Positions 54,738-64,000 of a DNA stretch of 64,000 nt are shown one piece after another. The translations under genes and the position numbers were made by a program. The stretch covers positions 21,372,606 through 21,436,605 of the forward strand of contig CAXKWD010000003.1 of assembly GCA_964059195.1 (NCBI GenBank). The letters run 5' to 3'. Position 1 is the stretch's first letter, and each line of letters begins with the position of its first letter. The notes beneath the pieces were generated by a model. The model was not told the origin of the DNA, ran no database searches, and worked only from the letters and a program-made list of their open reading frames with translations. Source of the DNA: Ectobius pallidus (taxonomy: Eukaryota > Arthropoda > Insecta > Blattodea > Ectobiidae).

Positions 54738-55016
54738 ATAATTCTATGGCTTGGTTTTAAAAGGGCCAATGTCAATTTCTTGCAAAAATGATACTTATGT
54801 ATTATTGAGCTCTGCTAGTCTTTCTCTTTCGTATACTAAAAATGCCGATGTCTGTTGCTATTAATAGAAGCAATGCAGAAACCTTAGAGGGCAATGTCGG
54901 AAGTTCTCAGCAAAAAAAGTTACTTCTATCAAGGTTTCAAAGTAAGTTATCTCAAAAGCAAGTTTTATGACAATGGCCCTTTTAGAACCAAGCCACAGAA
55001 TTATGTTAAAATACCA
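54738..55016 (+). mobile_element. MITE, GGCTTGGTTCTAAAAGGGCC family, copy 2
   Basis: Left CATAATTCTATGGCTTGGTT and right, reversed, CATAATTCTGTGGCTTGGTT form a long inverted repeat continuing into AAAGGGCCA. The interior matches 26077-26335 reversed. No TSD found. Confidence 0.8.
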
Positions 55017-55112
55017 CAGTTATGTAGCAAGGAACAAAATAGTTTAAAACCGGGCCCTACACATAATGTTAAAATGTAAGGAAACAAATTGGAAAGACAG
55101 GCATCTAATGAA

Positions 55113-55742
55113 TAGACCTGGGATTTTAGGCTCTAAAAAAATTAGTTTTAGGCGCCTAAAATAGGCTTTAAAACAAGTAAATAGGCTTTCACAAGAGAAA
55201 ATAGGCACTTAAAATGTGCTTAAAAATGTGTAAATGGATAGAAAATAGACTTTAAAATATTACAATGGTATTTTTTTACTGCAAGAAACGTGGTATACCT
55301 ATTCTTAACAGAATTAACTGCAAAATTAGGCATCACGAACTATATTCACTTAAACAGGTGTTCTTTCGCTGGTGACTTGACATAGTAGTCCTTCCTCCTT
55401 AATCCTACCCCTCCCCCGTCAGTCAACATTCCTTTACCGACAATTGTTAGGAATAATCATGTTTGTGTGAAAAACCCACCTCTGCTGTTCTGCTTTTCAT
55501 TGAGGGATGTCCATTATAAGATTGTAAAAATTACAGAAGTTGAATTTTATTTTAAATGTACAAAATAGGCATTTTAGGCACTAAAATAGTAAAATAGGCC
55601 CTAAAGGTCCAAATAGGCATTTTAGGGCACTATAAAACTTTATAAATATACGTGATTTATCATGAAACGTCCACCTATTTAAAAAATTTCAAGTTATTCC
55701 ATAAGGAACAAAATAGGCATTTGCCTTAAAATCCCAGGTCTA
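55113..55742. mobile_element. hAT-like element, TSD CTAATGAA
   Basis: Ends TAGACCTGGGATTTTAGGC and GCCTTAAAATCCCAGGTCTA, with perfect 8-bp duplications CTAATGAA (55105-55112, 55743-55750). AAATAGGC motifs recur at both ends (for example 55152-55260 and 55565-55625). Non-coding, 630 bp. Confidence 0.94.
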
Positions 55743-55920
55743 CTAATGAAGAATGATTGGGCACATTTCAGAGTCCAGCTAGGATTAACGAAAATGTGTA
55801 AAAGCACAACCAAAACATTAATTAGAGCAATAGGAACATCTTTATGAAAAATTAGGAACCAATGAAAAAAAAAACAAAAACAAAGCTATACAATTATTGC
55901 TAATTATATTAAATTCCAAT

Positions 55921-56579
55921 TACCGTATTTTACACACCATAAGACGCATGTTTTACGTTGAAAACATAGCCTTGAAAGTTGGGTGCGTCTAATGGTTCGA
56001 AGTACACTAAAAAAAATTATTTTTTTGTAAATATTGCCGGAATACCGAAGTTATAAGCAAGGTGTTGTAAACGATAAGATAGTTACAAATTTTGCCACAG
56101 ATTGCACATCAGTGCACTTGTCACAAACGCAAAATAAGGGTAGCTGAAAACCAGGTATAGAATGCGAAAAGAAAGGAATGTTGAGTTCTTCTCTATTAAA
56201 GGAGTTGTCTCCGCCGGGTGGTTTAAATGAAGGCAATAACCTCCAAACAGCCTTGTCCCGTTACACTTACGTATGCTGAATTGAGGGTTAGAGAGTGTAA
56301 AAGTATTTTCAGTCTTCCATGAGAAATCAGTTCAGTAGTTAAAATTTACGCGTTGTGTCATGTAAAGAAGAGATTTTCGTACAACGCAGGTTATAAGTTA
56401 GAAGAGATTTACACTGATTCCATTGTACAAGACTATAATTTGTTTGTGCAATGAAGTATATTATTCTCTTAAAACGTTTCGTTTAGAATCACATTAAATT
56501 TATTTTCCTTTAAATTTCCAGCGTAAAATCAAGGTGCGTCTTATGGTCCGGAGTGCCTTATAGTCCATAAAATACGGTA
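55921..56579. mobile_element. TIR element, TACCGTATTTTA ends
   Basis: Left TACCGTATTTTACACACCAT and right, reversed, TACCGTATTTTATGGACTAT are inverted repeats, with ATAAGACGCA inside both. The sequence style (CCGTATTTT...AAGGCGCA) is common in animal MITEs. No clear TSD. The 61-codon minus frame inside is not recognised. Confidence 0.75.
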
Positions 56580-57160
56580 AATTAAACTGTGAGAGTATTT
56601 CTACGCCTTTGTGGAATGGCATCGAGTTCGCACTCTGATTTCATTCACGTTTCGCATGTCTAGGGCCATTCACACTGCTTTATATTGCCCTCCTCCCGCT
56701 GAACACTATAATGTCACGCACTGGATACTTAAATTATCAGGAACTACAACAGTCTTTACTCATCAGTCATCACTCATTATCCTCTTACTGTAAACACACA
56801 TTAATTCCCGTATCTGTGGATTAGGGTATGACTGTCTAAGGAAAATTTTTGTTTTCATAAGTTATACTATCATCGCACGATAACTGAAACTCGCAATTAC
56901 AGAATATTTCTATGTTAAGCATACTTTTATGAAACCAGTCATTGTGGGAAAAATAAAAAATAAAGAACAATGCATAGCGATATTCATCTCTCCTGGCCAG
57001 CGCAGGGCTTAAATTGAAGAAAAAATCTCGGTACTCACCTAAAATAACCTTCCACAGGAAATGGTATTTTTTTACTCTGGATAAAGGGGGTACATACACC
57101 TTCGAAGGTAAAAAATCGTTGTGCTTGTTTTAAGTTACATGATCCTTAGCTTTATACAGG
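56580..57160. other. Unassigned sequence
   Basis: Two short frames (56611-56793 plus, 56836-57099 minus) have no recognisable domain; no repeat signature. Confidence 0.4.
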
Positions 57161-57164
57161 TTCA

Positions 57165-57925
57165 TTTTCAGAGGGGGGCTGAGGGGGCTAGAGCCAGACC
57201 CCGAAAATTTAATATGCTAATACTTGGAACATAAGGACATTTTAATTTGGCATATAGCAAACAACCTGGCTCATGAAATGCGTAAGACGATTCGTCGTGA
57301 AGCAGTTACTGCTTTGTCTATACAAAATTCAGCCTAATATCGAATTTTTACCTAAAATTTGTAAAATATGCTCCTGAAAAATGAGGTATGCTGTAACATT
57401 TAAGTAATTTTAATACTTGATGCTCTGTTCTTGGCTGAATTACATAATGAATTTTGAAAAATTGTACAATTTATGTAAATTACATTTAAAAATCAAACAA
57501 TTTAATTTAATTTAAAACTAATGAATTAAACGTCGCTTTAATATCATACAGTGGGGTCCAAAAAAAAATGATACAATTTTATAATCGGTCCTCAAAACAT
57601 TCACTTAGCCAAATAGCTGAAAATGTTTGAATTAGCAGATATGCACAATATTTAAAATCTGACATAATATGCCGTTAGAAATTGAAAAATTGGTTAATAT
57701 ACACAAACATTTTAATATCGACCAAATATGATGCATTATTCTAAAAATAACAAAATATGCAAAATTAAACCATACATTTTCTGTTATTTCTTTGACACCT
57801 TGTACATTTCAACACTATAATGTAATAGATTGAATTATTAAAAACATGAATTTCATAAACTTCCGGGCCCTAGTGATAATAGACTTACAGCCCCTCCCGA
57901 AAACTTTGGTACTCCCCTGGCTTTG
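57165..57925 (-). mobile_element. TIR element family G, copy 3, minus strand
   Basis: Reverse orientation relative to 23907-24560 and 31857-32531 (CATTCACTTAGCCAAA, CGTCGCTTTAATATCATACA, CATAAACTTCCGGGCCCTA). The right side reads on into CAGCCCCTCCCGAAAACTTT and GTACTCCCCTGG, a second terminus, suggesting an element within an element. A CAGTGGGGTCCAAAAAAAAA stretch interrupts it at 57550. Confidence 0.65.
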
Positions 57926-58049
57926 TACATCGGCAGAGGCCTTGATGCAAAATTGCTCCATGCAATTACATTAGCAACACTTAGGGGTAAGGCGTCGCTA
58001 AGGGGTGTGCCCAAGCAGGATGAAATAGCGGCAATGAGTCACGGTATGC

Positions 58050-58185
58050 AATTATACTTTTGCCTTTACGACTGGAAAAACCATGAAAAAACCCAAGTCA
58101 AATATAATATGCCAGGATTCAAACCCGGGACCTCCCGAATGAGAGTCGTCACCTCGTTCGGTATGTATATTATACGGACGCTGAA
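58050..58185 (-). mobile_element. tRNA-derived SINE, minus strand
   Basis: Minus strand: CGAACGAGGTGACGACTCTC (A-box region) and GGTCCCGGGTTTGAATCCTG (B box), then TTGGGTTTTTTCATGGTTTT. Related to 3760-3890. The 119-codon plus frame across it is a shadow. Confidence 0.7.
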
Positions 58186-58209
58186 AATGTTCTTAAAATG
58201 CGGGATGTC

Positions 58210-58510
58210 CCGCCAAATTCGGGACAGGTGGCAACGCTATTTCCAAGGTATGGCAAAAATAGCCAAAGCCAACTGTAATTGATTTGACATTGAAATGTAA
58301 ACTAATGCTTCAAAAACGCCAAAAAAACACGTTTTCTGCCCGTTTTTCACTCATAATTCACGAACGAAAGCGAAAATTGAAATTCCGGCTTCGAGGTGCA
58401 TTTTCCGACCCTTCAGTCTACCTACGTTTAAAATTTCAGATCTCTGCGTTCAGTAGATTTCGCTGGCCATCGCGGACAGACAGACAGACAGACAGACACT
58501 TCCTTTTATT
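58210..58510 (+). repeat. Probable repeat with (CAGA)n near its end
   Basis: Ends with GGACAGACAGACAGACAGAC and TTTTATTAATAGGCTATAG, the (CAGA)n-plus-TTTTATTA(T)A arrangement seen in many arthropod repeats. No second copy was seen here apart from the loosely similar 21340-21400. Confidence 0.35.
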
Positions 58511-58514
58511 AATA

Positions 58515-58914
58515 GGCTATAGATTATATTTTTGTGAATATTTACTGTTTAGTGCATACATGTACTAAGTACGACTTTGGGGTTAAATGTGTTAAGTGCA
58601 AATTTGGGAGCTCCTGAGGCACATATTGACTCTATACAAATGTGTCAAGTGGGATTAAATAGAAGCATACTATTTTCTGCAGGGGCAAAATGTGATAAGT
58701 TACATTTGCTGGGTGCACATTCGTGATAGTTAGGTATAAATAGAATTTACTAAAAACTATAGAATTGATCTTAACACCACGTTTGCACTAAGCCAATCGA
58801 TACATATACTTCGTCTTGAAAGCCTCTGTGTCCATAATATTATAACGTTTATCTCTTTACAACCCCCGTACCTTATATAAATAAAATACTCATTCAATCT
58901 TTCTTTCACCTTAC
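58515..58914. other. Unassigned sequence
   Basis: Nothing recognised. A short stretch (AGTTAGGTATAAATAGAATT) recalls 63810-63830. Confidence 0.35.
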
Positions 58915-59830
58915 AAGCTGCATTATTAAGTGCCAGTTTGGTACTTTATGAGATTGTGTGGTGGACGAAAAAATGTCTGTCCGTCTGTCTGTCCGTCTGT
59001 CCGTGTGTCTGTACGCACCATAACTCAAATACGCTTTTTCGGATTTTCATGAAACTTGGAAAACACATTTATAATGTCCATGGGAAGAACCCTATTGATA
59101 TTGAACCAAATCGGTTCACCGGTACCGGAGTAATGCCCAATTTAGTGCCTATTTTAATAGATTATGGCGCCTTTCTAATAGAAAGGCGCCATCACTCAAA
59201 TACGCTGTATCGGATTTCCATGAAACTTTGTATACCCATTTATGACGTCCATAAGAAGTGCCTTATTGAATTTGAACCTAATCTGTTGACCGGTACCGGA
59301 GTAAAACCCAATTTAGTGTATATTTTAAAGACGCGGTAACTCAAATACGCTTTACCGGATTTTTATGAAACTTGGTATACACATTTATAATGTCCATGGG
59401 AAGACGTCTATTCATAATGGATAAAATCGGTTGACCTGTTTCGGAGTAATGCTCAATTTAGTGTCTATTTTATGGTAATATACGTATTCGAAAGAATTTA
59501 TAAAAAAAATGAAAATCAGTTATCTTGACAACATAGCCTATTGTTTTACTGTGATCGTATAAGGCCTTGGAAATTAAAATACAGGTAGCTATGACAAAAA
59601 ACATATTGATTTACATGCGCTTATCCAACTAGACCGTTAAAATGACCCAGGTGGCAGAGATGGTAGACCTTTCTTCTTCCGTAAGCCCTGCTTAATGAAT
59701 AAATCTGGAGCTTAACTTGGAAATCAATTTAAAAAAAAAAACACATTCTGCATATCATAATTGCAGTCATAACTGATTAAAAAAAAAACATACTGGCACT
59801 TTGTTACATCAGTTTACCTGATTTTATATT
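58915..59830 (+). repeat. Dispersed repeat R, copy 3, with three tandem internal blocks
   Basis: After (TGTC)n the block beginning CTCAAATACGCT occurs at 59024, 59195 and 59340. Each block contains CATTTATAATGTCCATGGGA and a GACCGGTACCGGAGTAA-type segment. The second spacing is 145 bp; the first is 171 because of a 29-bp palindrome at 59164-59192. The copy at 31057 has one block. The 133-codon frame at 58938-59339 reads through the blocks as repeats of RIFMKL/PNLVPIL and is not a known protein. Confidence 0.85.
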
Positions 59831-60280
59831 ATACATATTTCTGTACAGTAGGCATATATGGCAAATATTTAAGGATGTATGTATATATTAAGGATGCAAA
59901 GACAAGATCTAAAAACTAAAATCAACTTAAGAGGTGAGAAACATAACAGCATCATAAAAATTGAAGTATAAAAATCGATGTCCCTTCTGCATTGAATACA
60001 ACTTTGTATCCTTAAAACATAATTTTTAATACAGACCATATCCTGTGCAGAAACTATGTAAGTTATAATATAATGTGCTTGTAAGGTAAAAGGAAGCAAC
60101 ATTATAATATTACTAACCCTCTACTGAAATGAAATGCGTTAAAGGATAAAATCCACAAGGGATAGCTGCCCCAAATACTTGGGGAACCTTGCGGGTTCTG
60201 CCTATCAATAAATCTAGAAGACAATTTATTAAAAACAAAAATAAAAGTATATTTTCTTCTTCAGTGTTAACGATGGAGAC
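59831..60280. other. Unassigned sequence
   Basis: Nothing recognised; a 77-codon minus frame (59869-60102) has no known domain. Confidence 0.4.
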
Positions 60281-60289
60281 AAATAAAAT

Positions 60290-60740
60290 CTACACCTTTT
60301 AAACCTCAATTTCGGAAAAGGTAATTTCAATTTCGGAAAAAGTAATTCCAATTTCGGAAAAAGTAATTTCAATTTCGGAAAAGGTAATTTCAATTTCGGA
60401 AAAAGTAACTTCAATTTCGGAAATACGAGGGCTATGAAGAGGGTATAGTAAAGTTGGTACCACGCTAGGACAAATGACTCAATCGGAGCGAGATTATGTA
60501 GAGAAGTAGCTAGAAGGTGTACCTAAATGTTCCAAATAAAACAGTTTTGATTTTCACTGTGGTTTTCATTTTATGCCCCATCGAATGTTTTAAAAAATAG
60601 CCTTCGTATTTCCGAAATTGAAGTTACTTTTTCCGAAATTGAGATTACCTTTTCCGAAATTGAAATTACTTTTTCCGAAATTGGAATTACTTTTTCCGAA
60701 ATTGAAATTACTTTTTCCGAAATTGAGGTTGAAATGGTGT
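60290..60740. repeat. Two inverted arrays of a 22-bp minisatellite around a mariner remnant
   Basis: Left array (60305-60425) repeats AATTTCGGAAAAAGTAATTC-type units six times. The right array (60605-60730) is its near-exact reverse complement, unit variants included. The arms continue outward (CTACACCTTTTAAACC and GGTTGAAATGGTGTAG) and inward (ATACGAGGGCTAT and ATAGCCTTCGTAT). The spacer carries GYEEGIVKLVPR and LNRS coding, with stops where Y and C are expected, resembling the C-terminal end of mariner transposases. The KLLFPKL-type peptides on either strand are products of the arrays. Confidence 0.85.
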
Positions 60741-60964
60741 AGTATCAGTTCAAAATTAATCGGTATCGGAAAAACTATTACAAAGATGAATTACTTTACT
60801 TTTTCACATGACGTTGTACAAATGGTTATGTGCAATTTGGAGAGATCTTTTTAAAATATCCAAGGATATGGGAGGCCGTTTACAGGATCAAAACAAAATT
60901 TCAGGAAAATGTTCATTGCAACAGACAAAACCAATGTTCAGCTATTTTTCAACATATTCGTCAC

Positions 60965-61330
60965 CGGAATTGAAACATTTGTCATACCATGGGACCATCT
61001 TTTCAATACCTGTGTCGTAGAAGTCTGTCGCCTGGGATTTGAACCACTGTGTGACAACCATCTTCGCCTCTCTGTCATTCTTTGTCATTTCGTGAGGTGT
61101 AGGAAAAGATGGAAATCACTGGGAGCGAAGTCCGGGTTCTAGGGTGAATGTTTAAACACCCGGACTTCGCTCGTAGTGATTTCCATCTTTTCCTACACCT
61201 CACGAAAAGACAAAGAATGACAGAGAGGCGGAGATGTTTGTCACACAATGGTTCAAATCCCTGGCGGCAGACTCCTGCGACACAGGTGTTCAAAAGTTGG
61301 TTCCACAGTATGACAAATGTTTCAGTTCCA
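60965..61330. mobile_element. Palindrome built from two mariner transposase C-terminal fragments
   Basis: Left arm 60965-61136 and right arm 61158-61330 are near-perfect reverse complements with a 21-base centre. The right arm on the plus strand encodes QWFKSLAADSCDTGVQKLVP then QYDKCF. The W..S........GI.KL..R.DKC pattern is the C-terminal end of mariner-family transposases. The left arm encodes the same on the minus strand with differences. No complete transposase exists here. Frames at 60909-61293 are shadows. Confidence 0.78.
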
Positions 61331-61628
61331 GTTTCGATACGTTGAAAAATGTATCTGTTGGAATATGTGTGTCCATGAAATTGTGTTTTGTTTCTGTAAA
61401 CGGCCCCAGGGAAACTTACTTTATGGACACGCCTCGTTTCTTGTAGAACTGCAACAAGCGGTTTGAATCTTTAAAGATGTTCAGTGTAATGTATGTAATT
61501 GAACCACGTGGCCCAAATAACTTCTCATAATATATAAATATATACATATTTATGTATTTTGTAATTTTCTTCAGATTCCTTCTCCAACGTTTCATTACAA
61601 TTTAGCCTAAGACTACCACTGTCTCCCA

Positions 61629-62395
61629 TACATTTATTTATTTATTTATTCTGGCAGAGCTAAGGCCATTTGGCCTTCTCTTCCGCTCTACCAGTCAAAA
61701 ACTACATTACAACTACGTAATACATATACATATTACACATAATTAATTAATACTTAATACTTAAATACTATACACTAACATAGCTATTAAAAACATGTAA
61801 GCCTAATCACTCTACAAGTTTGTTATATGCCTAATGTAAATTTAAGATTAATTTATAAATTATTACAATGTTTAGAGTGCTATAAAACATTAAATTACAA
61901 AAAATAAAATCAGGGTGTCCAGTGAGGCAAGCCGAAGAAATTCAAGCATAATTCAAGGATTTCAAGGCTTGAATTTCCAAAATTCAAAATAATAGCTTTG
62001 TTTACTAATATTAAAAAAAATTATGAACACAGGACGGTGACACGATGAGTGAATATTAATGACTAATATTTCAGAAAATGGCAAAATTTTCGTAAATAAC
62101 TATCAACTTTAAAAAATATATCCTCTTCTATGCGATTTTTCCCGACGGTTCACAAAATTCAAGCATAATTCAAGGATTTTTTCCCGACATGGAAAATTCA
62201 AGTATAATTCAAGGATTTTTCCCGACATCGAAAATTCAAGCATAATTCCCTATTTTCCCGATTTTCAATGCTAAATCTAAAGAAAATAAATAGGATTATA
62301 GCATAAGATATTTAAAATTATACTAACGAATACTAAAGAGAAAAACGTATAGTTACAAGAAGTTAGGCTACGGGTTACAAGTATCATACGCTAAA
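61629..62395 (-). repeat. LINE 3'-UTR-like repeat, copy 2, with insertion
   Basis: Nearly identical to 39890-40275 from CTGGCAGAGCTAAGGCCATT on, and resumes after the insertion at TAAAGAAAATAAATAGGATT through GGCTACGGGTTACAAGTATC. This copy extends further (ACGCTAAAGTTACAAAATC). Bases 61336-61628 between the mariner palindrome and this repeat hold nothing recognised. Confidence 0.8.
61911..62275 (+). mobile_element. Insertion with CAGGGTGTCCAGTGAG end and subterminal repeats
   Basis: Left end CAGGGTGTCCAGTGAGGC looks like a DNA-transposon terminus. Inside, AATTCAAGCATAATTCAAGG-type units followed by ATTTTTTCCCGACAT repeat three times near the right side and once near the left. The complementary right end (GGACACCCTG) is absent, so the element is truncated. 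Confidence 0.6.
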
Positions 62396-62399
62396 GTTA

Positions 62400-62829
62400 C
62401 AAAATCAAGTTATATTACGCATTTACAAGTAACGTCAAAGCGAAGTAGATAAGTGGTTAAAATGTAACCTGGATTGAAAAGAACAGACCTTGATGTAAAT
62501 TTGTGTGATAGTGGAGCAAGTGCACAGCCATTATTAAAGAGGAACTGCATGGAGCCGAGACTGTGAGAATTACTTCATCTCAATGCAAGGTAATTACAAG
62601 CATTATTCGCCCAGTAATCTCAAATTACCCGTTAGTACAATTGCCACGTTATTACTGACACGGATTTCAAGGTCTGGTAAAGCTAAAAGTAACCATAGGA
62701 AATAAACACGAAAATGTACGGATTTTAGTACAATCTCTATTCCTTTCGTGGAGAGAAAATTGCATTTTCTTCTCTCTCTTAAAGTTTGTTATTTAAGGAT
62801 TGTGTGAAAACAATTAGAACAGCAAAATG
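62400..62829. other. Unassigned sequence
   Basis: No gene or repeat recognised. Confidence 0.4.
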
Positions 62830-63491
62830 TTCTTAAGTGGGAACATACAGCTTTCGGTGAAATTCACAGGTGAGACATAGGTGAATTTCATTATTTTTTT
62901 TTTCCCCTCAGCAATTAATTGTTCTACAATCTCGCAATCTGTCATACTCTATACTACTTCTACAATTGCATACTATTTTCAAAATTAATCAAACTGTTAC
63001 AGTTATGGATAATTATTGTTTCACAATGGCAGCAACGTTTCATGCACTGAAATGCCGTTTCCTTGATAACTTCCACAGATATCAATATTTCTGAGTGATT
63101 ATTTTTCTGTGTAGTAGGCCTACACTAGTTTATGTTAATGGAAAATAACATTTTAAAAAACTTATACTGTATATATATTGCAAAGATTGTAGATTATGTT
63201 GTTCATATGTTTGCAAATACGCGTTTGCAAAAATATTGCCATTTGTGAAAATTATCACGGAAATGGCATTATAGTGCACGAAAAGTGGCTGCCATTTTGT
63301 AACGATAATTACCCATATCTTGTAACAGTTTGATTAATTTTGAAAACAGTATGCAATTGTAGGAGTATGCAATAAAAAGTATGTCAGATTGCAAGATTGT
63401 AGAGCTATTCATTGCTGAGAGAAAAAATAACGAAATTCCCCTATTTCTCACCTATGAATTTCAACGAAAGCTGTATGTCCCCCCTTAAGAA
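62830..63491. mobile_element. Foldback-like MITE with roughly 240-bp inverted repeats
   Basis: Left arm 62830-63077 and right arm 63243-63491 are mirrored: TTCTTAAGTGGGAACATACA at the left, and the reversed right end TTCTTAAGGGGGGACATACA. Shared inner segments include TACAATCT.GCAATCTG.CAT, ATACT.TTTTCAAAATTAAT and CAAACTGTTAC. The centre is 165 bp. No transposase; TSD not resolved. The right-arm minus frame (63269-63451) is a by-product. Confidence 0.88.
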
Positions 63492-64000
63492 ATATCGCTA
63501 AACTCGATAATTTCTTGACCACCATGTCACCCGGGCCGTACCGATTGGTATCAAGTGTAGGCCTACAATGTCGCAACATCACACACATATAACAACGTGC
63601 AGACTTAACTCAGGAGATGTCAGAGTAGTCTACGGATTATAAAATACATTCCGAAGTGTTATTTGTAATTGGATAATACGATGGTAAATACAATGGATTT
63701 CGCAAACATATCTACTCACAAAATAAAATCCTGCTTTTACTACTTGTATCATAAAGAACTATGGGTCAAATGCGGTAAATACTTTTCCTGGATGCACATT
63801 CATAATAATTAGGTATTAAAATGGATTGACTAACTATAGAAATGCACTTAACATATGTGTGCACTAAGCCTTCGATGTTCTTCTATTGGCCCATTCCTGT
63901 CTGCCCATGGATTGCCAAAGGGACAAGACAACACCCAGCCCTGACCCCAGGAAGGAAATTTTCCACTAGAGTCTACTGAAAAAATCGTGATCCGGCTGGG
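63492..64000. other. Unassigned sequence
   Basis: No gene recognised. TAGGCCTA at 63558-63565. The window ends without a feature boundary. Confidence 0.4.

Noticed and set aside
60229..60854. Repetitive KLLFPKL peptides as a possible repeat protein
   Set aside because: The same peptide appears on opposite strands of two inverted minisatellite arrays, as expected from the DNA repeat itself.
1..64000. A new multi-gene biological system
   Set aside because: No cluster of intact genes is present; every recognisable coding segment is a transposon remnant. The motif-insertion pattern is the only candidate for an undescribed process.

Overview
The window looks like repeat-dense, non-genic DNA from an animal nuclear genome, most likely an insect. 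It is AT-rich and has many microsatellites, tRNA-derived SINEs, decayed non-LTR retrotransposons (LINEs), Helitrons with exact termini and hAT-type DNA elements with 8-bp target-site duplications (TSDs). The reverse-transcriptase tails of the commonest LINE (motifs YGCETW, KIFGPKR, VIKSRRMKW, HAARMGEERH, GRPEGKRPRGRPR) resemble LINE tails I know from insects such as cockroaches. The species assignment is inference. I found no complete host gene, rRNA gene or convincing functional tRNA gene; two short exon-like segments (2622-2666 and 51456-51546) are the only hints of a host transcription unit.

Layout. 0-11.7 kb: tRNA-like units, a hAT MITE (3390-3632), a minus-strand LINE split by two hAT MITEs (4144-4471, 4820-5216), a long-TIR (terminal inverted repeat) element (5703-6345), two more LINE copies, several SINEs, and a LINE > SINE > hAT nest ending at 11714. 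12.2-19.1 kb: a TA-flanked composite element carrying a SINE and an I/R1-like LINE fragment, a mariner-type MITE (13766-14295), SINEs, and the best preserved LINE tail (18228-19115). 19.4-27.7 kb: Helitron remnant, minus LINE, hAT (23125-23757), and a 1.7-kb TIR element carrying a SINE, a LINE end and another MITE. 27.9-34.1 kb: a three-level hAT nest (27975-30828), a dispersed repeat, and an element holding a 4 x 143-bp tandem array. 35.6-42.3 kb: hAT (35624-36094), a 1.3-kb foldback structure, an intact-ended Helitron (38005-38709), other TIR elements. 43-54.3 kb: SINE, hAT MITE copy 2, two Helitron families, a LINE fragment split by a TIR element, and a hAT > Helitron > hAT nest (51654-53246). 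54.7-64 kb: more TIR elements, a locally tandem dispersed repeat, inverted minisatellite arrays around a mariner remnant, a mariner-derived palindrome, and a foldback-like element (62830-63491).

Nothing here forms an operon or pathway. The content is a stratified record of transposition in which TSDs and nesting give relative ages. The most unusual signal is not a transposon: the palindromic octamer TAGGCCTA (and the shorter TAGGCTA/TAGCCTA) is strongly over-represented, and comparing homologous repeat copies shows it arising as small insertions in which TA becomes TAGGCCTA.
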